Positions 36,326 to 44,427 of a DNA stretch of 64,000 nt are shown piece after piece. Source of the stretch: Desulforegula conservatrix Mb1Pa (GTDB lineage Bacteria; Desulfobacterota; Desulfobacteria; Desulfobacterales; Desulforegulaceae). A program made the position numbers and the translations under genes. Location: assembly GCF_000426225.1 (NCBI RefSeq), contig NZ_AUEY01000011.1:19113-83112 (forward strand), written 5' to 3'. The notes under the pieces are model-generated. The model ran no database searches. It saw only the letters and a program-made list of their open reading frames with translations, and was not told the origin of the DNA. Every line of letters starts with the position of its first letter. Position 1 is the stretch's first letter.

Positions 36326-36818
36326 TGAACATGGGAAATCATTTAGCTCTGTTTATTTCTGTATCCCAATATTTGATGGAGTCGCAGAATGCACCTTGGC
36401 TTATCTTCGGCCAAACATTGACCTTCTTCAGCCATCAGAAGATCCAGATACCACCGTCTTTTTTTGTGGTCCAGCATTTGAGACGTTTTCAAAAATGAAA
36501 TGAGGGAAAACGATTCTGCAGGCTTAGGATGATAAGGAAAACAAATCAAAGCCGATGCCAGACAAATTTATCTTTACAGATCAATCTGTACTTTTAGGCG
36601 TTTAAGGTGCTAATAAAAAAATGAATGACCAGTAAATAGTATGGACTCGCAAAAATGGTGTCATTTGATGCAGGACTTGATCCGGCATCAATTCTTTCCA
36701 GTTAATGCTGAATCGGCTTTCTCTGGAATAACTGAAATCGGACTTTTTGAGCTTTATCAGGTTGTTATTCAAAACTCACTAAGTTTAGAAGTGCCCTTTA
36801 GTTTGAAAGTCATACACT
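36326..36818. other. 493-bp intergenic region
   Basis: Holds the repeat at 36641-36766. Reading frames on either strand lack ribosome sites and family-like composition. The AT-rich 36560-36640 stretch and the last 50 bp could contain promoters, but none is clear. Confidence 0.5.
36641..36766 (-). repeat. dispersed inverted-repeat element, copy 7 (reverse orientation, degenerate)
   Basis: Begins TGGACTCGCAAAAATGG, contains GCAGGACTTGATCCGGCATC, and ends near CTGAAATCGGACTTTTTGAG. Confidence 0.65.
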
Positions 36819-37520
36819 ATGATTAAAGATCTTTCTGAAATAGCTGATTATCTTGAAATTTCTAGGGCTACCCTTGAACGATGGATTTATCAGGGAAAAA
36901 TCCCGGTTTCTCTAAGGGACAACTCCTGTGAATTTGATCTAAGAATTCTTCAAAAGTGGGCAGCCAGCAGAAAAATAAATTTCAAATTAGATCATTATAA
37001 ATCACCTTTTGCCAATGATTTGCAGAATAAACAAGACCGTTTCCTTTCCGATTCCGTAAGGATAGGCGGGATTTTTTATAATGTTGAAGCAGACAGCCTT
37101 GAGTCAGTTCTTAAAAAAATATCTGGTCTGGCTCCTGTTTCAGGAATCGAGGCCAGAGATATACTTGCACAGTCGATCATGGAAAGAGAGATGATTCGAT
37201 CAACGGGTGTGGGGATGGGAATTGCTATTCCACACATACAAAAACCAATGCCTGATATATTCCCTCAGTCATTTGTAACTGTATGCTTTTTAAAAAATCC
37301 CATAGATTTTTTAGCTACAGACGGCAAACTAGTAACTGTAATTTTTCTTCTGGTTGCTTCCTCACCCCAGAAGCATTTACAGCTTTTGTCAAGATTGTCA
37401 TTTTGCCTTAAAAACAAGGACTTCATGGATTTAATAGCAAAATGCCCAAATGTCGAAGAATTCATCTCGGTACTAACTTCCCTGGAACTTCAGTTAACCA
37501 ATCAAAAAAAATCATCATGA
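36819..37520 (+). CDS. helix-turn-helix protein with PTS EIIA (PtsN-type) domain
   Basis: 233 residues. Residues about 3-50 form an excisionase/MerR-like helix-turn-helix (EIADYLEISRATLERWIYQG). Residues about 85-225 are a fructose-type EIIA domain with the phosphorylatable His139 in GIAIPHIQKP and LLVASSPQKHLQLLSRL. In PtsN-type regulators the phospho-state is used as a signal, often for potassium or nitrogen control. Its stop overlaps the start of the ClC gene by four bases (ATGA), so the two are translationally coupled, hinting that it senses or controls ion transport. The DNA-binding target is unknown. Confidence 0.8.
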   Translation: MIKDLSEIADYLEISRATLERWIYQGKIPVSLRDNSCEFDLRILQKWAASRKINFKLDHYKSPFANDLQNKQDRFLSDSVRIGGIFYNVEADSLESVLKKISGLAPVSGIEARDILAQSIMEREMIRSTGVGMGIAIPHIQKPMPDIFPQSFVTVCFLKNPIDFLATDGKLVTVIFLLVASSPQKHLQLLSRLSFCLKNKDFMDLIAKCPNVEEFISVLTSLELQLTNQKKSS

Positions 37521-39259
37521 ATAAAATATTCAAGTCATTTTTACGTTTTTTTTTATTTCCGCGATATGATGACCGTCTGATTCTCATAATAGCCGGTGCT
37601 TTCACAGGAATTTGCAGTGGTATTGCCGCGGTCTTTCTTGCCAAATCCATTCATTTCATAACCGAGCTTCTTTATGGGGGAACATTTGGCTGGTACTCTG
37701 TTCTTTTTCCAGCTTGCGGAGCATTTCTTTCTGCTCTTGTTTTGTACAAAGTATTCAAGGATGAAGGCGCTCATGGAGTTCCCGATGTCATTTACAGCGT
37801 ATCAAAGTTTGGAGGCGCATTAAAGCTCCGCAGCAGTCTTTCAAGACTTATTTCAAGTGCATTGACAATTGGAAGCGGAGGATCGGCAGGGCCTGAAGCG
37901 CCCGTGGTAATGAGCGGCGCGTCCATAGGCTCAAATATTGCGAAACTCTTCAAATTAAACAGCAGACAAAGAATCATTCTTGTTGGATGTGGAACGGCAG
38001 GGGCCATATCAGCCATATTTAATGCCCCTATTTCAGGTATGATTTTCACGCTTGAGATCATAATAGGAGAATGGCACTCAAGAAATATAATCCCCATAGC
38101 CGTAGCAGCTGTGACAGGAGCCCAGACCGGATGGTTTTTAAAGGGCAAAAAATCGGTTTTTATCATTGAAAATGCCTTCAATTTTGAACTTCATGACATT
38201 GTATCCTGCATTGGCCTCGCAATTTTTACAGGTCTTGCCTCAATTCTGTTGACCAGACTAATGAGGGGAATGAGCCGATTAACTTCTCGAATAAAGCTGC
38301 CTGTATGGTGCAAGGCTCCCATAGGCGGCCTGATGGTCGGAGTTATAGGTCTCTTATATCCTTATATTCTGGGTGAAGGATATGAAGGCATTCAAATGAT
38401 GATCGAGGGCAATTTTGACAGACCAGACTATATTATATGGTTTTTGTTTCTTCCTGCTTTTTATATTCTTCTTAAATCAATTGCTACGTCCCTTACAATT
38501 GAATGGGGAGGCAGCGGAGGAATATTTGCTCCAAGCCTCGTCATAGGAGCTTTTACCGGAGTTTTTTATTATCGCGTTCTTTCTTTTTTACTGCCTGGCT
38601 ATATTTGGGCCGGAGAAGGCTGGTATGCGCTGATAGGAATGACGGGGCTTATTGCAGGTATCATGCAGGCCCCATTAACAGGTATTTTTCTTGTCGTTGA
38701 AATAACGGGTGGCTACGGAATTATAGTACCTCTTATTCTGGTTTCAGCAATATCATCCCATTTTTGCCGATTTTTTGAGCCAGCATCAATTTACCTAAGG
38801 TCTTTGGTGGAAAATGGTAAACTATTAAGGCCAGGTACAGATGAAAGAGTCTTATCAGATCTAACTGTCATGGAACTTATCGAAAAAGACTGTCAGGTTA
38901 TTGGCCAGCATATGATTCTAAGAGAGCTTGTCTTAATGCTCAAAGAAACAAGAAGAAATTATTTTTCTGTAAAAGATGAGGTTTCGGGAAAATTTGTGGG
39001 GATGGTTCATTTGAATGATATAAGACCGTATCTTATGGATGATCTTATATATGATAATGTCTTTGTTTATCAGATAATGCATACAGATGTTCAGACCATC
39101 GGCTTAGATGAGGATCTCACAAAGGTACTTGAACTAATGGACTACCATGGGCTGTTCAGTATCCCTGTCGTTGTAGACGGATATTTTGAAGGAATGATCT
39201 CAAAAGCTACTCTTCTTGACAGATACAGAAAGGAACTCAGGGTTCAGACAGCCTTCTGA
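37517..39259 (+). CDS. ClC family chloride channel/antiporter with C-terminal CBS pair
   Basis: About 580 residues from the ATG at 37517; the upstream extension of the frame lies inside the previous gene. The three ClC filter regions are visible: GSGGSAGPEAPVV (with the gating Glu), GWGGSGG-type segment seen as EWGGSGGIFAPSLVIGAFTG, and later GLIAGIMQAPLTG. The last 130 residues form two CBS motifs (VMELIEKDCQVIGQHM, VYQIMHTDVQTIGLDED) that may bind nucleotides. It moves chloride across the inner membrane, as a channel or proton antiporter. Coupled to the EIIA gene and upstream of osmolyte-type genes. Confidence 0.92.
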   Translation: MNKIFKSFLRFFLFPRYDDRLILIIAGAFTGICSGIAAVFLAKSIHFITELLYGGTFGWYSVLFPACGAFLSALVLYKVFKDEGAHGVPDVIYSVSKFGGALKLRSSLSRLISSALTIGSGGSAGPEAPVVMSGASIGSNIAKLFKLNSRQRIILVGCGTAGAISAIFNAPISGMIFTLEIIIGEWHSRNIIPIAVAAVTGAQTGWFLKGKKSVFIIENAFNFELHDIVSCIGLAIFTGLASILLTRLMRGMSRLTSRIKLPVWCKAPIGGLMVGVIGLLYPYILGEGYEGIQMMIEGNFDRPDYIIWFLFLPAFYILLKSIATSLTIEWGGSGGIFAPSLVIGAFTGVFYYRVLSFLLPGYIWAGEGWYALIGMTGLIAGIMQAPLTGIFLVVEITGGYGIIVPLILVSAISSHFCRFFEPASIYLRSLVENGKLLRPGTDERVLSDLTVMELIEKDCQVIGQHMILRELVLMLKETRRNYFSVKDEVSGKFVGMVHLNDIRPYLMDDLIYDNVFVYQIMHTDVQTIGLDEDLTKVLELMDYHGLFSIPVVVDGYFEGMISKATLLDRYRKELRVQTAF

Positions 39260-39858
39260 TTCTATTGTTGGTATTAATATTGCTTTTACTGATAAAATTA
39301 TATTTTTTAAAAAAATATTAGTGCGTTGCAAATGCATGACATTGGCCTGTAGCCCAAACTAAATAAATCATATATATAAAAGGAGGTGGCGGAGATGCTT
39401 TGACAGGATCAATATAAGAATCAGCATTGCTCAATAACTGAAATATCATATTTGCTATATTAATAATCCTTTTAACGGATTATCCCTCTATTATAAATAT
39501 TGTTGAACCTTGCCTATTATCTGGTTCTCAAACAAAAATTATAGATAAATCCCATCAATGCTGTCGGTGAAAACAAGATGAAGAATTCCTGCCAAGGAGT
39601 TACTCTTTATTATTTTATCAATCTGTTATCTCTGTTTTTAGAGTGTAACATATTGTAAATAAAGAAGATGTGAATTATTGTGGGTCTTTTATAACCAGTT
39701 GTATATTTTTTATACATATAATTTGCGTGCAGTGGATATTTTAGAAACCGGTGGCGTACAGACCCAGGCGCGTTTACGTGGCAACCGGTATTTTTTAGCT
39801 TGTGACCTTATATTATAAGCATGAGCCTTATTGGAAATCCTGGGAAAAGGAGTAAAAA
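39260..39858. other. 599-bp intergenic region upstream of the aminomutase gene
   Basis: AT-rich, with no convincing gene. It contains a hairpin with a T run at 39747-39796. A short frame after AAAGGAGG near 39382 does not extend usefully. The long leader suggests regulated expression of the aminomutase. Confidence 0.55.
39747..39796 (+). terminator. terminator- or attenuator-like hairpin upstream of the aminomutase
   Basis: ACCGGT (39747-39752) pairs with ACCGGT (39784-39789), extended inside by GCGTA with TACGT, and followed by TATTTTTT. It lies 63 bp before the aminomutase start codon and nearly 500 bp after the ClC gene. Confidence 0.5.
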
Positions 39859-41646
39859 ATGACCTTAAACATATTCAATATGGAGGAATGCCTTAGAGAA
39901 GGTAGAACAATACTTAGTAATATCAAAGACTGCATTGACCTTGAGTCGGTAAGATCAATCCTTTATGCCTCAGTAACAGGTATCCAGTATGAAAGTTTCG
40001 GACAGAACAGAAACAGGTGCACCGATCATCAAAAAATTATAATTCGCGATTGTTCCAGGGCTTTCAGGGCTCTGCTATCCAGAAGATCAGACAGCTTGGT
40101 TGGTTTTAGTGTTACCCAGGTGCTGTGGGATCTGTCAAGAGGCATAGATCGAAGTGATTTATCAGAAGCTTTTTATGCTGAAATCATTCACCTTTTCAGG
40201 GGGCTAAAGGGGCTAGCCAATTCTTCTGAGCCAGACGAGTCTACCATGACAGGGCTGAAAGGCCGCGAAGCTGCTGTTGCAAGATCCAACGAACTCGACA
40301 GAATATGGGGCAAAATTGAGCATGTTATGTCAAGATATCACGATGGTTTTTCTGAGGATGCAGTTAGCAGAAGAAACGAAAGGCGCGGGCATATCCTTGA
40401 AAAAACCCGAGGTTCTGAAAATGACTGGAACAACTGGCACTGGCAGGTCAAAAATATAATAACAGACTCTGACAGGCTTTCATCAATGGTGAATCTGAAT
40501 GAATCTGAGTTTGAAGCAGTAAAAAAGGCTGTTGCAGCCCGTCTCCCATTTGGAGTCACTCCCTATTACGCATCACTTATGGACAATGATCCTGAAAAAG
40601 GCAGGGACATGGCAATAAGGGCACAAGTAATCCCGACTCCTTACTATGTTGAAAAAATGGCGGCGCACGGAGATAACAGGGCCGCAGCATTTGATTTTAT
40701 GCTTGAGGCAGATACATCTCCGGTTGATCTTGTCACAAGAAGATATCCTGCGATTGTTATTTTGAAGCCTTTTAATACCTGTCCTCAGATTTGTGTTTAC
40801 TGTCAGAGAAACTGGGAAATAGATCAGGCAATGGCTCCCGGCTCAATGGCAGGTAAGAAAAAAATAGAAGAAGCCTGCAAATGGATTGAAGATCATCCTT
40901 CAATTAAGGAGGTTCTTGTTACTGGCGGAGATCCACTTGCAATGTCTGATCGGGCTATTGAGTCCATCCTTGAAAGACTATCCTTGATCCGTCATGTGGA
41001 AATGATCCGAATCGGCTCAAGGACTCCTGTCACATTGCCAATGCGTATTACGGCAAAATTTGCTGAGATGCTTGGAAAATTTCGCAAACCAGGGATAAGA
41101 GATATCTGCGTCGTCACCCATATAGAGCATGTTTATGAAGTCACCCCGGAACTAGTCACAGCGGTTGAACTCCTTAAAAGACAAGGAATAGGAGTTTATA
41201 ACCAGCATGTCTTTACTTTCCATGTTTCAAGGCGATTCGAGGCTTCGGCCCTTCGTAGGCTTTTGCGTAAATGCGGAATAGATCCTTATTATACATTCGC
41301 TCCAAAGGCTAAGGAAGAAACCGATGAATACAGGGTTCCGCTTGCAAGAATCCTTCAGGAGCAAAAGGAAGAGTCTCGTCTTATGCCAGGCACAAGACGA
41401 ACCGATGAGCCTGTATATAATGTTCCAGGACTCGGCAAGAATTATTTAAGGGCTCTTCAGCACAGGGATTTGATTTCTATCCTTCCAGATGGCTCAAGGG
41501 TTTATGAATTCCATCCATGGGAAAAAAATATCATAAAAAGAGATTCATATTTAGGTTCAGATATTCCAATTCTCACATATCTTTCAAGACTCAGGTCAAT
41601 TGGCGAAAACCCAGATGACTATTCAAGTATCTGGTATTATTTCTGA
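39859..41646 (+). CDS. KamA-family radical SAM aminomutase, probable glutamate 2,3-aminomutase
   Basis: 595 residues, with about 200 more at the N-terminus than lysine 2,3-aminomutase. Radical SAM Cys308, 312 and 315 are in CPQICVYC; the PLP lysine is Lys527 in NVPGLGK. Aligned without gaps, the lysine-binding Asp293 of clostridial lysine 2,3-aminomutase falls on Lys483 (YYTFAPKAK), and Asp330 on Asn521; Lys and Asn at these places are what glutamate 2,3-aminomutase of Clostridioides difficile has. It probably converts L-glutamate to beta-glutamate. AAAAGGAG precedes the ATG. A glutamine synthetase-like gene follows, separated by an inserted repeat. Confidence 0.85.
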   Translation: MTLNIFNMEECLREGRTILSNIKDCIDLESVRSILYASVTGIQYESFGQNRNRCTDHQKIIIRDCSRAFRALLSRRSDSLVGFSVTQVLWDLSRGIDRSDLSEAFYAEIIHLFRGLKGLANSSEPDESTMTGLKGREAAVARSNELDRIWGKIEHVMSRYHDGFSEDAVSRRNERRGHILEKTRGSENDWNNWHWQVKNIITDSDRLSSMVNLNESEFEAVKKAVAARLPFGVTPYYASLMDNDPEKGRDMAIRAQVIPTPYYVEKMAAHGDNRAAAFDFMLEADTSPVDLVTRRYPAIVILKPFNTCPQICVYCQRNWEIDQAMAPGSMAGKKKIEEACKWIEDHPSIKEVLVTGGDPLAMSDRAIESILERLSLIRHVEMIRIGSRTPVTLPMRITAKFAEMLGKFRKPGIRDICVVTHIEHVYEVTPELVTAVELLKRQGIGVYNQHVFTFHVSRRFEASALRRLLRKCGIDPYYTFAPKAKEETDEYRVPLARILQEQKEESRLMPGTRRTDEPVYNVPGLGKNYLRALQHRDLISILPDGSRVYEFHPWEKNIIKRDSYLGSDIPILTYLSRLRSIGENPDDYSSIWYYF

Positions 41647-41660
41647 GATTTAAGCTTGGC

Positions 41661-41789
41661 AAGGTCGCAAAAAGTTCGCTTCTCGTCATTTCGGCGCAGG
41701 CCGGAATCCAGAAGTATCTGAATATACTGGATGCCGGGCCAAGCCCAGCATGACGCCGATGCCTTTTTTTGACTTTTTGCGAGACCACC
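41661..41789 (+). repeat. dispersed inverted-repeat element, copy 8, with 9-bp target duplication
   Basis: AAGCTTGGC occurs at 41652-41660 and again at 41790-41798, exactly flanking the element. The element runs from AAGGTCGCAAAAAGT to CTTTTTGCGAGACC and contains CATTTCGGCGCAGGCCGGAAT and ATGCCGGGCC/AGCATGAC dyads. The flanking duplication shows it arrived by transposition. Confidence 0.88.
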
Positions 41790-41866
41790 AAGCTTGGCTT
41801 ATGATCAACGCTGACATGGACATAAAAGATTAAACCCATCTGACAATTAGACGACAGAGGACTATC

Positions 41867-43192
41867 ATGAATTATTCTGAAATGACAGACCATGACATGG
41901 AACTCACCAAAATTTTCTTCTGTGATCTCAACGGAAGGACAATGAACCTTTCAGTAAATGGTATGGGATTAGATAACATAGAAAAAAATGGAATAGGATT
42001 TGACGGAAGTTCAATTGCAGGCTTTGCAAGTGTCGAAAATAGCGACCGGCTTCTTTTTCCCTTGAAAGAAAGTTTTAAGAAGATCGAATTCAAGGGAGAA
42101 TCCATTAAATTTTTCATAGGCAAAATCTGCGATGAACAAGGTAAAAGATCAGATATAGATGCGAGAGCAATTCTTGAAAAAATTCTTGAAAAAGCAAGAA
42201 ATAATTATGGATTTAGTTTTCTTGCAGGTCCTGAGCATGAATTCTTTTTGCTAAAAGGTAATGAATTTGAGCTGACAGGAGAGCCGGTAAATAAAAAGGC
42301 CCATTCTGACATGGCCGGATACTGTCATTCCCAGCCCCATGACAGGGGGGGACAAATAAGGCATCGGATAACCAAAATTCTGCAAGGCTGTGGAGTAAAC
42401 TACGAAAAAACACATCATGAGGTGACTCCTTCCCAGCATGAAATTAACCTCGAATGTTGCGATCCTCTCGAGGCAGGAGACAGGACAGTCCTTTTTTCAT
42501 ATATTGCCAAAAAAGTTGCCATGAAAAACGGATTCTACGCCACATTCATGCCAAAACCCTTTGACAGTCTAAACAGAAGCGCACTCCATATTCATCTGTC
42601 AATGATGGATAGCGAAGGGAATAACCTTTTTCACAGACAGGGTGCTGAATACAACCTGAGCGATGAAGCAAAATATTTCATGGGAGGAATACTCAAATAT
42701 GCAAGAGAAACCTCTGTGATAATGGCTTCTACCTATAATTCCTACAAGGCATATATCGCTGAAAAGGAAGCTCCTGTCCTTAGAAGCTGGGGGTTCAGGA
42801 ATAGAAGTTCCATGATAAGGATTCCATACACAGTTAGTCCACAAAACACACGAATAGAACTTAGAAGTCCGGATCCTTCAGGAAATGTATACCTTCAGCT
42901 TGCAGCCTTTATAGGGATGGGGTTAAAGGGGATAGAGGAAAAAACAGATTGCGGCAACCCTGATAGCGGGAGTGCATATGACAAATACCGAAACTCGAGA
43001 AAAATATGGGATGAAAGATTTTTGCCCAAGAGCCTTTACGAGGCTCTTGTCGAGGCTGAAAAAAGTGATTTTCTCAAGGATTTCCTTGGGAAGACAATCT
43101 ATGATAATTATATACGCCTCAAGACAGAGGAGTGGGAAGAGCACAGAACCCATATAACTCCGCGCGAGCACAAAAAATATCTTGACCTTTAA
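41867..43192 (+). CDS. second glutamine synthetase-type ligase (GSI-like), possible beta-glutamine synthetase
   Basis: 441 residues. The GSI fold is clear: FDGSSIAGF, the metal Glu in AGPEHEFFL, HEINLECCDPLEAGD, and RNRSSMIRIPYTVSPQNTR. It differs from glnA: the substrate loop reads NRSALHIH instead of NGSGMHVH, placing Arg at the Gly that contacts glutamate, and there is no adenylylation tyrosine segment. GSI-like enzymes also include gamma-glutamyl-amine ligases. Placed after the glutamate 2,3-aminomutase, a role in amidating beta-glutamate is an attractive inference; ordinary glutamine synthesis is the alternative. AGAGGA precedes the ATG. Confidence 0.85.
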   Translation: MNYSEMTDHDMELTKIFFCDLNGRTMNLSVNGMGLDNIEKNGIGFDGSSIAGFASVENSDRLLFPLKESFKKIEFKGESIKFFIGKICDEQGKRSDIDARAILEKILEKARNNYGFSFLAGPEHEFFLLKGNEFELTGEPVNKKAHSDMAGYCHSQPHDRGGQIRHRITKILQGCGVNYEKTHHEVTPSQHEINLECCDPLEAGDRTVLFSYIAKKVAMKNGFYATFMPKPFDSLNRSALHIHLSMMDSEGNNLFHRQGAEYNLSDEAKYFMGGILKYARETSVIMASTYNSYKAYIAEKEAPVLRSWGFRNRSSMIRIPYTVSPQNTRIELRSPDPSGNVYLQLAAFIGMGLKGIEEKTDCGNPDSGSAYDKYRNSRKIWDERFLPKSLYEALVEAEKSDFLKDFLGKTIYDNYIRLKTEEWEEHRTHITPREHKKYLDL

Positions 43193-43253
43193 ATGAGAAT
43201 TCTGTCTGCGGCAAGCTTCCGGCGGGACAAAAAATACTGGAATGGAGGGACTG

Positions 43254-44132
43254 ATGTCCAGTGAAAAAAATCCTCAGATTATATTTGTTTCTTCAGAACA
43301 TTTTTTAAAGAATCTATTTCTTATTGCAGCGGGTTCTGTAGTTTCTGCAATTGCAATAAATGGAATTCTTGTACCACATAGTTTTGTTGCTGGAGGAATA
43401 ACAGGACTTGCACTTATCATTCATTCAGGCTTTTCTTCATTGAGGGTTGAATGGATATATATTGTTCTTAATATACCTCTTTTCGCTGCTGCATGGATGG
43501 CGGTTGGGCGACGGTTTTTCTTTTTCAGTGTTATTGGAGCTATCAGTCTGAGTCTTTCAATAGCTTTTGTTAATGTACATATAGATCTGAATGACAAGAT
43601 TCTTAACGCTCTGCTAGCAGGTATTATTCTGGGCTCTGCTGTGGGTATAACCCTCAGATCGTCTGGTTCCCAGGGAGGGCTCGATATTCTTGCTGTCATG
43701 CTCCTTAAAAGATTTTCCATAAGCCTCGGAAACACAATTCTTTTCGTAAATTCGATTGTGCTGGTTCTTGTTGCTTATTTTTATTCCATTGAATCATCTC
43801 TTTACACTTTGATAGTTATATACGTTACCTCCAAAGTTGTTAATCTAATAGTTACAGGACTCAGTCAGAGGAAGGCCGTCTTTATCATATCTCCTAAGTG
43901 GAAAGAAATTTCAGAAGAAATTCTCAGTGATATCAGGAGAGGCGTAACAATCATAGACGGCAGAGGTGGCTATAAAGGTAAGCAGGAGAGTATCGTCTAT
44001 ACTGTAATAACATTTCCTGAAATCGGGGAACTTAAAAAACTGATAAGAAAAATCGACCCTGAAGCTTTTGTTGTTATAAGCAATACCCTTGAAGTGATGA
44101 ATTATCGCATAGGAAACCAGCCACACTGGTGA
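43254..44132 (+). CDS. YitT family membrane protein (DUF161/DUF2179)
   Basis: 292 residues from the ATG at 43254, chosen because GGAGG lies five bases upstream (another ATG is at 43242). Five hydrophobic helices span about residues 15-205, including FVAGGITGLALIIHSGF and LGSAVGITLRSSGSQGGLD, then a C-terminal soluble DUF2179 domain (ITIIDGRGGYKGKQESIVYTV, then FPEIGELKKLIRKIDP). Function in the family is not established; the cytoplasmic domain may bind a ligand. It sits between the second glutamine synthetase gene and nhaA, all co-directional. Confidence 0.88.
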   Translation: MSSEKNPQIIFVSSEHFLKNLFLIAAGSVVSAIAINGILVPHSFVAGGITGLALIIHSGFSSLRVEWIYIVLNIPLFAAAWMAVGRRFFFFSVIGAISLSLSIAFVNVHIDLNDKILNALLAGIILGSAVGITLRSSGSQGGLDILAVMLLKRFSISLGNTILFVNSIVLVLVAYFYSIESSLYTLIVIYVTSKVVNLIVTGLSQRKAVFIISPKWKEISEEILSDIRRGVTIIDGRGGYKGKQESIVYTVITFPEIGELKKLIRKIDPEAFVVISNTLEVMNYRIGNQPHW

Positions 44133-44149
44133 GCTGTTCGTGTGGGTTT

Positions 44150-44306
44150 AGCACACTTGCAAATAGTCAAAAAAGGGCTTTGGCGTTATGCCGAATTTGA
44201 TTCTTAATATTTGTATTTTCAGATACTTATGGATTTCGCTACCCCGGTTTTTCACCGGGCAGGCCCCGACTGAATGACCGAAATAAAATTTTTTGCGACC
44301 TTTTCA
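44150..44306 (-). repeat. dispersed inverted-repeat element, copy 9 (reverse orientation, degenerate)
   Basis: Contains GTTATGCCGAATTTGATTC, ACCCCGGTTTTTCACCGGG and ends with TTTTTTGCGACC. It precedes the nhaA leader. Confidence 0.6.
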
Positions 44307-44344
44307 AAAATATGAAACCGTAAAAAATAATATTTTGTGATATT

Positions 44345-44403
44345 GGGGCCAAAGTTGGTCGAAAAACAGCCGTGGGACTTTTTGGTCATTCAGCCCTGGC
44401 TGT
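44345..44403 (+). ncRNA. candidate pseudoknotted leader of nhaA
   Basis: GGGGC (44345-44349) can pair with GCCCT (44393-44397) while ACAGCC (44366-44371) pairs with GGCTGT (44398-44403), giving an H-type pseudoknot. Small hairpins GCCA/TGGT and GAC/GTC lie inside. The nhaA ribosome site GAGG follows about 15 nt later. Lithium-sensing riboswitches are known ahead of nhaA in other bacteria; membership is not shown here. Confidence 0.4.
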
Positions 44404-44427
44404 AAATTAAAAAAATTTGAGGTTAAT

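Noticed and set aside
36343..36549. Minus-strand 68-codon frame between mtgA and the EIIA gene
   Set aside because: No ribosome site or domain signature, and composition is not protein-like.
39859..41646. Lysine 2,3-aminomutase as the main call
   Set aside because: Both Asp that bind the lysine side chain are replaced by Lys and Asn, and no beta-lysine acetyltransferase gene is nearby.
44345..44403. Calling the nhaA leader a lithium riboswitch outright
   Set aside because: I could not recall the consensus well enough to match it; only the pseudoknot is seen.
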